A stretch of 37,102 nt of DNA from an uncultured Methylococcaceae bacterium (GTDB lineage Bacteria > Pseudomonadota > Gammaproteobacteria > Methylococcales > Methylococcaceae), in the NCBI GenBank assembly GCA_903930145.1, contig CAIYXP010000102.1, positions 1 through 37,102 on the forward strand, in the 5' to 3' direction. Under the pieces are notes generated by a model. It worked only from the letters and a program-made list of their open reading frames with translations, had not been told where the DNA came from and did no database searches. Every line of letters begins with the position of its first letter. The first letter of the stretch is position 1. Both the position numbers and the translations under genes were made by a program. Below are positions 7,917 through 17,254 of the stretch, one piece after another.

Positions 7917-7985
7917 GGCAAATTTACCGGCGTTTGCCGATAGACAACGAATCAACAAATTACCCCACTAAGCAAGTCGAATGAT
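7917..7985 (+). repeat. TA spacer repeat, copy C (diverged)
   Basis: A third, weaker copy: the frame reads GKFTGVCR-stop (7917-7943), a decayed form of GHRSDVYR-stop. It is followed by ACAACGAATCAAC and a looser match ending GTCGAATGATGGACA. It lies 44 bases before the SIR2-type defence gene, so the spacer also marks that gene's left border. Confidence 0.55.
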
Positions 7986-8028
7986 GGACAATCACAATCC
8001 CGCCTGCACAAACTAAATTATCACGAAT

Positions 8029-11000
8029 ATGCGATTTCTTGAGAATGGACCGAATATACCTGATGAACTTCTGTTTGCTCGCGATGAAGGCCGAGTGGTG
8101 TTTTTTTGTGGTGCAGGGGTATCAAGGGCACGTGCTGAGCTTCCTGATTTTTTCGGTCTCGCTGATAAAGTCATTAATAGTCTTGGTGTTCCCGAAGATA
8201 GTCCTGCTTGCAAGCTTCTCAATGAGGCCAGGGTAATTGACAAGCGTATAGGCATAAATGGTTTACTTTCGGCAGATCATATTTTTGGATTGTTAGAGAG
8301 AGACTTTGAAGTCTCTTTAATAGAATCGGCGGTGGCTAAGGCTCTGCAACCAAAACCCGACGCAAACCTATCGGCACATCGCCTACTGCTCGATCTTGCC
8401 ACAACGCAACAAGGCAAGGTCCGATTGGTGACCACCAATTTTGATCGTTTGTTTAACGATTGCGACCCTAGTCTTCATGCATTTCAACCCTCTCGACTCC
8501 CTAATCCATCACGTCATCATGAAATGAATGGGATCATCTATCTGCATGGTTGTGCAAGAAATGATTATAGTGGTTCAGAGCAGGATGGATTTATTCTTTC
8601 AAGCTCAGACTTTGGACGTGCCTATCTGTCAGAAGCTTGGGCGACTACATTTTTCAAAGAAATTATTGACCTCTATACCGTCGTATTCGTTGGGTATGCG
8701 GCAGATGACCCTCCTGTTAGATACTTGCTTGAAGCCTTAAATAAAAAGGAAGGACAATTGAAAGGTGTATATGCCTTTCAAGCTGGGGAAACAAGCGAAG
8801 CGGCGGCTCGATGGAGTCATAAAGGAGTTCAAGCCATTTCCTATCCAGAAGACAATGGTCATCAGGCGTTATGGGAAACATTGGAAGCTTGGGCAATCAA
8901 AGCCAAATCGCCAAACGATTGGTATCAATCTGTGATTGATCTTGCCAAACAAGGGCCAAGGAAACTTCAAGCTTATCAGCGTGGTCAAGTTGCGCATGTA
9001 ATTTCAACATACGAAGGTATCCGAAAGTTTTCTGACGGTGATTCACCACCCCCGGCAGAATGGCTTTTTGTATTTGATCCTAATAGACGGTTTGCCAAGC
9101 CGGGGTATCTAGGAAGTTTTGGCGACCGAGGTGAGTTTGTTGATCCGTTTGAACTATACTGCCTCGACTCAGATAGTGTTCCAGCTAAAATCCATCCAGA
9201 TGATTACCATACCAAACGCGAGGTTCCTGCAAAAGCATGGAATGCCTTTATTGCAAACCGATTAGACCTCTTAGACCTTGAAAATTTTCTAAAAGAGGGT
9301 GGATTATCTATAGGGAACGTTAGATCTCAACTCCCACCTCGCCTAGGGCAGCTTGGTATCTGGATCGGCAAGATTGCTCACCAGTCTACTACGGTATGGT
9401 GGGCAGGCCATCAAACTAGCCTTAATCCATCCATTCAGGAGCAAATAAAACATAATGTAGAATATTCAAATATCCATTTTCCACCAGTGATTTTTCAGTC
9501 ATGGCAATATTTGTTTGAATCATGGAAGCATAATATCCATGATCTGAGCTTTGATCGGCATGATTTAAAGGTAATGATGAGTTCAATAGGCTGGAACAGC
9601 GCAACAGTCAGAAAATATGCATTAATCACTCGACCCTATTTGAAAGCAAGAGTGAGTGTTTGGGGTGGGCCTATACCGCCTGATGAAACTACTGAATTTC
9701 AATTAAACGACTTACTTAAGATGCATGTCGAGTACCCTAGCTCACCGAGAGACATCAATATCCCCGATGAATGGTTAGCAATGATGGTTAGGGTACTTCG
9801 TCATAACCTAGAATATGCTTTGTTGCTAGAAACAGAAATCAGTGGTTATGGGTTAATTTTCTCTACCCCAATTGTAGCGGATGACGATAAAACTGTTGAC
9901 CACTTTCAACGCAACCAAAGTATATCAGGTTGTGTCATCACATTCGCCTCTCATTTTGAACGATTACTCAAATTGGATGTAGAAAAAGCCATACAAGAAT
10001 TTGCTGCATGGCGAATAGACGATGAAACAGTATTCTGTCGTTTGCGAATTTGGGCTAGTGGTTTTCCTGAATTAATCGCTACCGAGGATTTTGCTAATAT
10101 CATCGAGCAATTAAGTAATGCTGCATTTTGGAATAGACACCATCAAAGAGACCTTTTATTGGTTTTAGCCAAACGCTGGAACGAATTGCAAGATGATCGC
10201 AAGAAAGCAATAGAGAACAAGCTACTTCATGGAAGAGAACAATGGAATTTTGAGGATGACAATGATTATAAAAAATATAAGGCTTCTGGAACTTTAAATC
10301 GAATTACATGGTTGGCGAAGCAAGGCTGCAATTTCACATTTGATTTAGTAGTTATAACTGAAAATCTTAAATTGATTGTACCGGAATGGAACCCTGAAGA
10401 TGCAATGGATTCTGATCGGTCAATGCAACAAAGAGGTGGCTGGGTAACAACTGATACTGATGATTCTTCATTACTGGATGAACCCCTCAGTGCTATTCTA
10501 GCAAAAGCATTAGAATTGAGCGGAAGATCAAAAGATTTTCTTATCGAAAAATCGCCTTTCTCCGGTTTATCAATTCATAGGCCACTCCGTGCATTATCGG
10601 CGTTGACTGATGCAACACGAAGAAATGAATATCCTCAGTGGGCTTGGGAAGTTTTTCTTTATTCGGACTCACGAAAGAATGATAAGCCAAAATTATCTGC
10701 ACTGATTGCAGAGCGTATTGCTCGCTGCCCTGACGAGGCTTTAGTCAATATTATTCATCCTGTCTCATCTTGGTTGATGAAGCTAAGCGAACAACTTTCA
10801 TCACAATATCCTAAATCATTTGAAAGGTTAATTTACAAATTGATTAACCTATTTCAACTAAATCCACTGAGTTTTGAAACATCTATTATTCGTAGCAATA
10901 CACCTATTGATTGGATAGATAAAGCTATAAATTCACCTGTAGGTAACATTGCCCAAGTGCTATTTGATGATTCAAGGCTAGAAGGTATAGAGCCAGAGTC

Positions 11001-11868
11001 AGGGTTTCCTAGAAATTGGCTTACCTATGCGGAAGAACTTTTGTCATTGAAAGCTGATCTTCGCAGATATGTTATTGTGATATTTTGCCATAATTTGAAT
11101 TGGCTATATTACATTGATCCAAATTGGACAGAGTCAAATCTCTTGAAAATTTTAGATAATAATGATTTGGATGATCGAGATGCATTCTGGTCTGGTTACT
11201 TATGGGGGTTAAATAGGCAACCTAGCCCAAAACTAGCTTTGCGTTTAAAGCCTCATTTACTTGAAATTGCGGAAGCAAAAAGTGAGTTTAAATCAAAGCA
11301 TTCCCATGTTTTGGCTAGAATCGTGTTGGCTTTATGGAGTAGCAGGATCGAAGAAACTCAGGAACGTTTTATCTCAAATAATGAAATGCATGATGTCCTG
11401 TTAAATTCAAATGAAGATTTCAGAACCAATATCTTGGAGCAACTCGAAGAATGGTCTAATACAAAAAATGAAGATGTAAATCAGGCACATGAAGATATGC
11501 TATTAGAGTTACTTCGGGATGTCTGGCCTCGTCAAAAATGGATAAAAAGTGCCGCAATATCATCTAGATTGTGCGTTATATTATTTTCAAATAAACAATG
11601 CTTTCCTAAGTTTGTCGAAATTATATTGCCTTTGCTTTCGGTAATTGACACACAACGCTTTTTACTTCCAGACTTTGAAGATTTGATAGAAATAATTGAT
11701 CTATATCCTAGCAAAGTTTTGGATGTTTTCTATTCAATTCTGCCAGATAAAGCCTTCGATTGGACTTGGGAAATTGACAAAATCCTTCAGCGAATAGGAG
11801 AAGCTGATACAAGCTTACAATCTGATGAAAGACTACTAGAACTCAATAGGAAATGGAATTCAAGATAA
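8029..11868 (+). CDS. large SIR2-domain antiphage-type protein (DSR1-like)
   Basis: The 1279-residue protein has an N-terminal SIR2 domain: FFCGAGVSRA (NAD-binding GAGVS, residues 28-32), TTNFDR (135-140), the catalytic-type histidine in YLHG (171-174) and VGYAADDPPVRYLL (221-234). Beyond about residue 290 there is a long, mostly helical region without a motif I can name. Size and layout fit defence-associated sirtuins, which deplete NAD+ after sensing a phage component through the C-terminal region; DSR1 or a DUF4020-bearing relative is my best guess. It stands alone with no HerA, TIR or Argonaute partner. Base composition is clearly more AT-rich than the sel and nif genes, suggesting transfer. 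No strong ribosome site is visible before 8029. Confidence 0.85.
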   Translation: MRFLENGPNIPDELLFARDEGRVVFFCGAGVSRARAELPDFFGLADKVINSLGVPEDSPACKLLNEARVIDKRIGINGLLSADHIFGLLERDFEVSLIESAVAKALQPKPDANLSAHRLLLDLATTQQGKVRLVTTNFDRLFNDCDPSLHAFQPSRLPNPSRHHEMNGIIYLHGCARNDYSGSEQDGFILSSSDFGRAYLSEAWATTFFKEIIDLYTVVFVGYAADDPPVRYLLEALNKKEGQLKGVYAFQAGETSEAAARWSHKGVQAISYPEDNGHQALWETLEAWAIKAKSPNDWYQSVIDLAKQGPRKLQAYQRGQVAHVISTYEGIRKFSDGDSPPPAEWLFVFDPNRRFAKPGYLGSFGDRGEFVDPFELYCLDSDSVPAKIHPDDYHTKREVPAKAWNAFIANRLDLLDLENFLKEGGLSIGNVRSQLPPRLGQLGIWIGKIAHQSTTVWWAGHQTSLNPSIQEQIKHNVEYSNIHFPPVIFQSWQYLFESWKHNIHDLSFDRHDLKVMMSSIGWNSATVRKYALITRPYLKARVSVWGGPIPPDETTEFQLNDLLKMHVEYPSSPRDINIPDEWLAMMVRVLRHNLEYALLLETEISGYGLIFSTPIVADDDKTVDHFQRNQSISGCVITFASHFERLLKLDVEKAIQEFAAWRIDDETVFCRLRIWASGFPELIATEDFANIIEQLSNAAFWNRHHQRDLLLVLAKRWNELQDDRKKAIENKLLHGREQWNFEDDNDYKKYKASGTLNRITWLAKQGCNFTFDLVVITENLKLIVPEWNPEDAMDSDRSMQQRGGWVTTDTDDSSLLDEPLSAILAKALELSGRSKDFLIEKSPFSGLSIHRPLRALSALTDATRRNEYPQWAWEVFLYSDSRKNDKPKLSALIAERIARCPDEALVNIIHPVSSWLMKLSEQLSSQYPKSFERLIYKLINLFQLNPLSFETSIIRSNTPIDWIDKAINSPVGNIAQVLFDDSRLEGIEPESGFPRNWLTYAEELLSLKADLRRYVIVIFCHNLNWLYYIDPNWTESNLLKILDNNDLDDRDAFWSGYLWGLNRQPSPKLALRLKPHLLEIAEAKSEFKSKHSHVLARIVLALWSSRIEETQERFISNNEMHDVLLNSNEDFRTNILEQLEEWSNTKNEDVNQAHEDMLLELLRDVWPRQKWIKSAAISSRLCVILFSNKQCFPKFVEIILPLLSVIDTQRFLLPDFEDLIEIIDLYPSKVLDVFYSILPDKAFDWTWEIDKILQRIGEADTSLQSDERLLELNRKWNSR

Positions 11869-11888
11869 TATTATAAATATGATTGTTA

Positions 11889-12066
11889 GATCGTACCCAC
11901 GCCTCGGTGACACTGCCATTAAGTTAAGGAATGTAGCCCGTATGAAGCGAAGCGGAATAAGGATTTCCAAGCCACGAATACCCCGGATTACGCCGCAAAG
12001 CCGCTACATCCGGGCTACTGGCTTTGCCTTAACTCAATGGCAGTGCCGGAGTCCGTGGAAACGATC
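11889..12066. repeat. 178-bp imperfect palindrome, MITE-like
   Basis: Outer ends are GATCGT (11889) and ACGATC (12061-12066), with CCACG/CGTGG just inside. Strong 19-bp arms CACTGCCATTAAGTTAAGG (11911-11929) and CCTTAACTCAATGGCAGTG (12027-12045) differ at one position. Inner arms GTAGCCCG (11933) and CGGGCTAC (12011-12018) frame a central part resembling the widespread '(G)TAGCCCGGATG..GCGAAGCGGAATCCGGG' repeat. The frame reading through it (11879-12190) is not treated as a gene. The arm core GCCATTAA-S-TTAA is shared with the MITE at 24465-24616. Confidence 0.7.
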
Positions 12067-12070
12067 AAAC

Positions 12071-12289
12071 CTAAACCATCACCGCCACGCTATTGCTTTC
12101 GACGCTATCGCCTGCCTTGTTGGAGGCGATGACGCGGAATTCCAAGGCATATTTCAAATCCAAGCGCATGGCGTCGCCAAGGATTTGTAGATGTTGGTGG
12201 TTGCGGTTGATCGCATCAGTAGAATGAGGAGTTAACCACAACGTTCGGCATTCGATCCCAATCTGACCATGAACGAAATCATAGCAACC
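12071..12289 (-). pseudogene. Fn3-like C-terminal gene fragment
   Basis: On the minus strand a frame bounded by stops at 12290-12292 and 12071-12073 encodes 72 residues. It ends LKYALEFRVIASNKAGDSVE and then SNSVAVMV. The Y-x-(L/Y)-E-(F/Y)-R-V-x-A-x-N-x-AG-(D/E)-S-x-x-SN-x-(V)-x-V pattern is the last two strands of a fibronectin type III domain. No convincing start exists. It looks like the 3' remnant of a longer surface or tail-like protein, with its end 5 bp from the 178-bp palindrome. Confidence 0.5.
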
Positions 12290-12320
12290 CTAAGGTGGTC
12301 GAAAACCAGGCCGGCATTCC

Positions 12321-12466
12321 CTAAGCTGTGGCGGCGTCGGGCGGCAACGTCAACGACATGACGGTTTTAAGCTGATCCGGTTCCAATTCATTCAGCAGGG
12401 TCAACGGCAAATTGACACCGCTGTAGGTCAAAAAAAGCGCCTCGTTTCAGTGGTCTCTTCTGTCAT
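12321..12466 (-). pseudogene. DUF6156-like gene, frameshifted and short
   Basis: From an ATG at 12466 the frame gives MTEETTETRRFF and stops. Adding one base to the seven-T run (12430-12436) restores LTYSGVNLPLTLLNELEPDQ, then LKTVMSLTLPPDAATA and a stop at 12321-12323. The R-(Y/F)-F-L-T-Y-S-G-V-x-L-P-x-x-L-x-N-x-L opening is what I associate with DUF6156 proteins. It lies 46 bases downstream of the nif-linked SIR2-like gene on the same strand, so it may once have been the last gene of that operon. Confidence 0.5.
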
Positions 12467-12512
12467 TGTTTGTTCTCAACAGGCAATTTTATTCAACCGG
12501 GTTTTGCTTGGC

Positions 12513-13376
12513 TTAAGCTACTGCCTTTTCATCGACAACGCCTGTCCACCCCGCCGCCGTCAGCAAGTCTTCCACGCCAATGTCGAGTATTTCCAAACCG
12601 ATCTTGGCACAATACTTCTTTTCCTTGTTTGTGGGGGATTTGTTCAGTACCCAACCCTTGGGTTCGGCGGCACTATAAACAATATCGGACATGACCATGC
12701 GCTCGGAATCCCGGTTTAGCGGCAAACCAATCAATAGGTATTGCTTGCCTTGACGATATTCTTTCAAGAAGGAAGGTATGGCAAAACCGCCCATCAATTC
12801 ACTGATGTAATCGACATAATCGGCATCGGAAGCGATGAATTTAGGGGAGGGCAGGGGACTACCCATCGGCTTGAATAGTATCGGTAGGTTGGGGTCGACT
12901 TCCTCTTGGAGGATTTCCCGATATTGGCTACCGTCATAATGATGGATGGTAAACCGGTAATTAGTCCCGGCAATGCGGGCGATTCCGCGAATCAAAGTAT
13001 GTGGCTGACCGGCATAGGTTTCCTGCAACTGAGTGTCGCGGTTAATGTCGATGACATAGCGCGGTTTCCAACTTGCCAGCCAATCATGCAGCGCAGAACG
13101 GGTCCAGCGAGTTTGCCCGTAAGTCTTTTCCAAGAATCGCTCAACGAAGCTGCGTCCTCGTTTGAGTTCAAGATTCATCGCGGCGCGAGGAAATTCGTAC
13201 ATTAGCTTCGGAGCCATGGGCCTACCGTCGTTCATGGCGATAATCAGGCTGTCGCTATCGGCGGGCATGGGTGCGCCCGTTTCCAATTGGGTGACACCGG
13301 CCAGCACACCGGGTCCTAGATAGGGGACTACGCGGTTTTCATATAAACCGGTTAGAATTTCGTCAATGTTACTCAT
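12513..13376 (-). CDS. SIR2-like protein in nif operon, degenerate active site
   Basis: The 287-residue protein opens MSNIDEILTGLYENRVVPYLGPGVLAG, where PYLGPGVL stands at the place of the SIR2 GAG-x-S NAD loop. Later landmarks also sit at SIR2-like positions but are altered: YVIDINRD in place of TTN-x-D, LFKPMGSP where the catalytic LHG histidine would be, then a SDADYVDYI segment, and YLLIGLPLNRDSERM in place of GYS-x-x-D. The fold is therefore probably Rossmann-like but the NADase residues are missing. It is the last intact gene of the nif operon and its ATG overlaps the stop of the 58-codon gene by one base. Its role is unknown; operon membership suggests something in nitrogen fixation or its redox control. 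Confidence 0.65.
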   Translation of the reverse strand: MSNIDEILTGLYENRVVPYLGPGVLAGVTQLETGAPMPADSDSLIIAMNDGRPMAPKLMYEFPRAAMNLELKRGRSFVERFLEKTYGQTRWTRSALHDWLASWKPRYVIDINRDTQLQETYAGQPHTLIRGIARIAGTNYRFTIHHYDGSQYREILQEEVDPNLPILFKPMGSPLPSPKFIASDADYVDYISELMGGFAIPSFLKEYRQGKQYLLIGLPLNRDSERMVMSDIVYSAAEPKGWVLNKSPTNKEKKYCAKIGLEILDIGVEDLLTAAGWTGVVDEKAVA

Positions 13377-13552
13377 TAAACTCTCTCTTTCGCGTTAGCC
13401 ATTAGACTGCTCCGCACGACATCCCTTGCCATGATGCGTTTGGAACGTTTCTTGGCATTGATGTAATAACCGATGAGGGCATTCAAGATCAGCCCCAAGG
13501 CCGCCAGTAATACGGTGATTTCAGGCCCATTCAACAAATGTGGGTTTGACAT
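13376..13552 (-). CDS. 58-residue single-pass membrane protein
   Basis: An ATG at 13552-13550, preceded by GAGG inside the nifQ 3' end, encodes MSNPHLLNGPEITVLLAALG, then LILNALIGYYINAKKRSKRI and a basic tail ending AKERV. One hydrophobic helix (about residues 11-31) followed by KKRSKR predicts an inner-membrane anchor with a cytoplasmic C-terminus. It starts three bases after the nifQ stop and its own stop overlaps the SIR2-like ATG (TAATG), so the three are tightly coupled. I do not recognise a family. Confidence 0.72.
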   Translation of the reverse strand: MSNPHLLNGPEITVLLAALGLILNALIGYYINAKKRSKRIMARDVVRSSLMANAKERV

Positions 13553-13555
13553 GGC

Positions 13556-14194
13556 TTATTCCTCAGATCCGAAACAACGTGAATAATCAACACAAACAGC
13601 GCAAGAAGGCGCCCGACAAACATAAATTCCCTCTGCTTCGCACAATTGCTTATACAGAAATTTTTTCCATTTCATATCATGGGTGTTGGCGGCGGCAATC
13701 TGCGGGAAGTTGTAGGCGATCAGGCCGCTTAAATCTTGCCGCGACCACAGCCCCAAGTCTTGCCAAAGATGATCGTCCCCTAGGCAACCCGCCACTAGGA
13801 TTGAAGTGATCCAGCCCGTCTCCTGCCGTTCCGGGTAGGCGGCGCGGGCGAGCAAATAGCGGGTCAGATCATCCTTTTCCAACATGCGGCTAAAATCAAC
13901 TGTCCTCCCCGATGGGGCTTTGGCTGGCATCACGAGCGTATGAAAAAAATCATTGACCAACCCATGAAACTCTGTTGGATCCAAGCCTAAGCCATCAGGC
14001 AATGCGCCCAAGCCGGCGCTCCAACTGGCAAGCATTCGGCTGATCCATTCTGAATTAGGCGACAACTTTGCCAAATGGCGTTTGAAGTACCGATGGTACT
14101 GCTCGCGGTCTGGCGCGGCGAACTTGGGGATGGCGTTCATGGCGGTTTCATTCCAAAAAATAATTTCATGATTAAATCGTAGGGGCGAATTCAT
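13556..14194 (-). CDS. nifQ: nitrogen fixation protein NifQ
   Basis: NifQ supplies molybdenum for FeMo-cofactor assembly by carrying a Mo-Fe-S cluster. The defining cysteine motif C-x4-C-x2-C-x5-C is present at residues 193, 198, 201 and 207 (CRAPSCAVCVDYSRC). The helical body contains the conserved LLARAAYPERQETGWITSIL..GCLG..HLWQDLGL segment. The first ATG gives 212 residues; the internal ATG at 14140 (MNAIPKF) is a credible alternative because the first 18 residues look non-conserved. It belongs to the NifA-type operon on the minus strand, 56 bases downstream of the FeSII gene. Confidence 0.93.
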   Translation of the reverse strand: MNSPLRFNHEIIFWNETAMNAIPKFAAPDREQYHRYFKRHLAKLSPNSEWISRMLASWSAGLGALPDGLGLDPTEFHGLVNDFFHTLVMPAKAPSGRTVDFSRMLEKDDLTRYLLARAAYPERQETGWITSILVAGCLGDDHLWQDLGLWSRQDLSGLIAYNFPQIAAANTHDMKWKKFLYKQLCEAEGIYVCRAPSCAVCVDYSRCFGSEE

Positions 14195-14250
14195 ACGCCA
14201 ATGGGTGGCTGAAGCCGCCCCGACATTTCATCTCTGCAATAAAATTGGAA

Positions 14251-14598
14251 TCAATACTCAACCAGAATATCTTCATCGCGGACGATGAACTGGCAAGCCA
14301 AACGCCAAGTGGCCGGCATGTCAGTGACCGCGATTTCGTCTATTTCCTTCTGAGTGATTTTACCCAATTTTCTGAGTACGGAGATTTCCTTGGCAGTCAG
14401 ATGACCGCTCATTCTCGGTTTGGTGTCCACGCTGCTGACTTTGACCAAACACGTGCCGCATTCCCCGTCCTTGCATTCAAATTGGATCGGAACTTTGTTT
14501 TCCAAGGCCAGCTTTAACAAGGTTTGGGTGTGACTGCCTGCCACGGCGTAAACGGTTTTGTCCTTATATTCGGGACTGCTAAAAGTGACTAGTGCCAT
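14251..14598 (-). CDS. [2Fe-2S] FeSII / Shethna protein II-like
   Basis: The 115-residue protein MALVTFSSPEYKDKTVYAVA... has cluster ligands C42, C47, C50 (ECKDGECGTC) and C102 (RLACQ). It resembles Azotobacter FeSII, as I remember it, across the whole length: an FSSP start, AVAG, a long middle helix (GHLTAKEISVLRKLGKIT) absent from ordinary plant-type ferredoxins, and a DEDILVE end. FeSII binds oxidised nitrogenase and shelters it from oxygen. The start at 14598 is chosen because GAGGAATTC lies just upstream; the frame extends further but without conservation. Confidence 0.85.
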   Translation of the reverse strand: MALVTFSSPEYKDKTVYAVAGSHTQTLLKLALENKVPIQFECKDGECGTCLVKVSSVDTKPRMSGHLTAKEISVLRKLGKITQKEIDEIAVTDMPATWRLACQFIVRDEDILVEY

Positions 14599-14621
14599 AA
14601 TGAATTCCTCAAAATTACTTT

Positions 14622-14725
14622 TACCCTCTTTCACCACTGGGGGAGGGGAGTTGATGGGTTGGTTTTGAACCCTCGCCTGCACGGACGGGTGGAACCCGCC
14701 CCTACAATTCTCTCAATCGGAGATG
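14622..14725. repeat. short dispersed repeats inside nif operon
   Basis: The 142-bp gap between the FeSII and FdxD-like genes holds CCCTCTTTCACCACTGGGGG and, from about 14680, GACGGGTGGAACCCGCCCCTAC, a form of the common 'GTAGGGGCGGGTT..ACCCGTC' repeat. Both can fold into hairpins in the operon transcript. Identification is by eye. Confidence 0.4.
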
Positions 14726-14740
14726 GTTCAAGGGGCAGGT

Positions 14741-16333
<1,593 letters not shown>

Positions 16334-16337
<4 letters not shown>

Positions 16338-16786
16338 GGATGCGATTCGCTCTTTGGGTCGGCTTCACCTGGCCTTGGTGAGTTGACGCCTTCCTTACAG
16401 CAGGTTTCCAATTCCTGCTGGGTCGCGCCCTTCGCATCCAACCCAATCCACGCCTTGATGAGATCAGGGTCGAAACCCATTTCATGGCGTTCGCCCACTT
16501 TTAGCAACGGTCGGCGGATCAATGCCGGGTCGGCTGCCAGCAAGCGCAAGGCTTGGCTTTCGGTCAGGCATTCCGGGAAGATCAAGCCCAGTTTCATTGC
16601 TTTGGCACTGGGATTGAACCACTCGGTGATCGGCGAATCCCCGAAAAAGCGCTTGAGGGTTTCGGTATCCCAAGGCTCAGCCATCAAATTGTGTTCGATG
16701 ACTTCGTGACCCGCATCCTGTAACAGTTGTTTCTGCCTGGCATTGCTGATGCAGCCGGGCTTTTCGTAAAATTCAATAATGGCCAT
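16334..16786 (-). CDS. nifO: NifO-like ArsC-family nitrogenase-associated protein
   Basis: The 150-residue protein MAIIEFYEKPGCISNARQKQ... belongs to the arsenate reductase (ArsC/Spx) thioredoxin-fold family in the nitrogenase-associated branch. It has the PGC-x-x-N N-terminal motif, EH-N/D-L-x-x-E-PW, L-x-x-FFG-x-x-P-x-x-EWFN, and the R-P-L-L-K-V motif. In Azotobacter NifO influences molybdenum use and nitrate effects on fixation; the exact reaction is unknown. An extra C-terminal tail (TQQELETCCKEG...) follows the core. It lies two bases after the ferredoxin gene and overlaps the flavodiiron start. Confidence 0.82.
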
Positions 16787-16788
16787 GA

Positions 16789-17067
16789 CTAATGTGCTCT
16801 CAATTCCGCCATGGCTTGTTCCATCCGCTCTGGCGGGATGCCGGTCAAAGATCCCGGCGGGTTGATGGGTTCTCCCAACGCGTCGAGAATAGCCCCCTCA
16901 ATGGGGCAAATGGTGGCGCATTGGGGATCGGCGTGCGCACCCTCACATTCGGTGCATTTCTTAGGGTCGATTAGAAAATGCGGCTTGGCCTCGTAAATGG
17001 CCTCGCTAGGGCACAGCGGTAGGCAGGCCCAGCAATTGACGCAGGATTCGATGATTTTCAAAGCCAT
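16789..17067 (-). CDS. 2[4Fe-4S] ferredoxin, nif-associated
   Basis: A 92-residue ferredoxin with one CxxCxxCxxxC motif (C9, C12, C15, C19) and a second with a longer spacer, C38-x2-C-x8-C50-x3-C54. This is the arrangement of FdxN-like ferredoxins common in nif clusters. The ATG at 17067 is preferred over the in-frame GTG at 17073 because GGGAGA is ten bases upstream of the ATG and too close to the GTG. It is the first gene of the operon, 38 bases downstream of the predicted sigma-54 start site. Confidence 0.88.
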   Translation of the reverse strand: MALKIIESCVNCWACLPLCPSEAIYEAKPHFLIDPKKCTECEGAHADPQCATICPIEGAILDALGEPINPPGSLTGIPPERMEQAMAELRAH

Positions 17068-17116
17068 TGGCACTTTCTCCCGCTTAGTCGTCCAAAAGGA
17101 TTTTCAACAGAGATAA

Positions 17117-17132
17117 AGCACTCGCCGTGCCA
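17117..17132 (-). promoter_or_regulatory. sigma-54 promoter for nif operon
   Basis: The minus strand reads TGGCAC-GGCGA-GTGCT, with GG and GC separated by exactly ten bases. The -24 element is perfect and the -12 element differs from TTGC at one base. A start near 17105 would give a 38-base leader before the ferredoxin ATG. Confidence 0.78.
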
Positions 17133-17219
17133 GTCGTCGTGCGAGTTATAACATTATGACTTTTAAGAGTTTATGTACTTTGAAGCTGTAGCAAGCCCAA
17201 CAAAGGCCGTCAGAAGGAT

Positions 17220-17235
17220 TGTCGGAAATGCGACA
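17220..17235 (-). promoter_or_regulatory. NifA upstream activator site
   Basis: The sequence TGT-CGGAAATGCG-ACA matches the TGT-N10-ACA consensus exactly. It is centred about 120 bp upstream of the predicted start of the ferredoxin-nifO-FDP operon, the normal distance for NifA acting on a sigma-54 promoter. It lies just beyond the 3' end of the P450 gene. Confidence 0.75.
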
Positions 17236-17254
17236 ATGGTCGCAAGAAGCAGAA

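Noticed and set aside
6257-12100. A complete integrative element at selC with att repeats
   Set aside because: I found no integrase gene and no second copy of the tRNA 3' end by eye, so only an island-like position is claimed.
11879-12190. Open frame of 103 codons after the SIR2 gene
   Set aside because: It reads through the 178-bp palindrome, and its MKRSGIR-type peptide is the usual false translation of such repeats.
8029-13376. Reading the two SIR2-like genes as one defence system
   Set aside because: They lie on opposite strands, are separated by a repeat and decayed genes, differ in composition, and the second is co-transcribed with nifQ and lacks catalytic residues.
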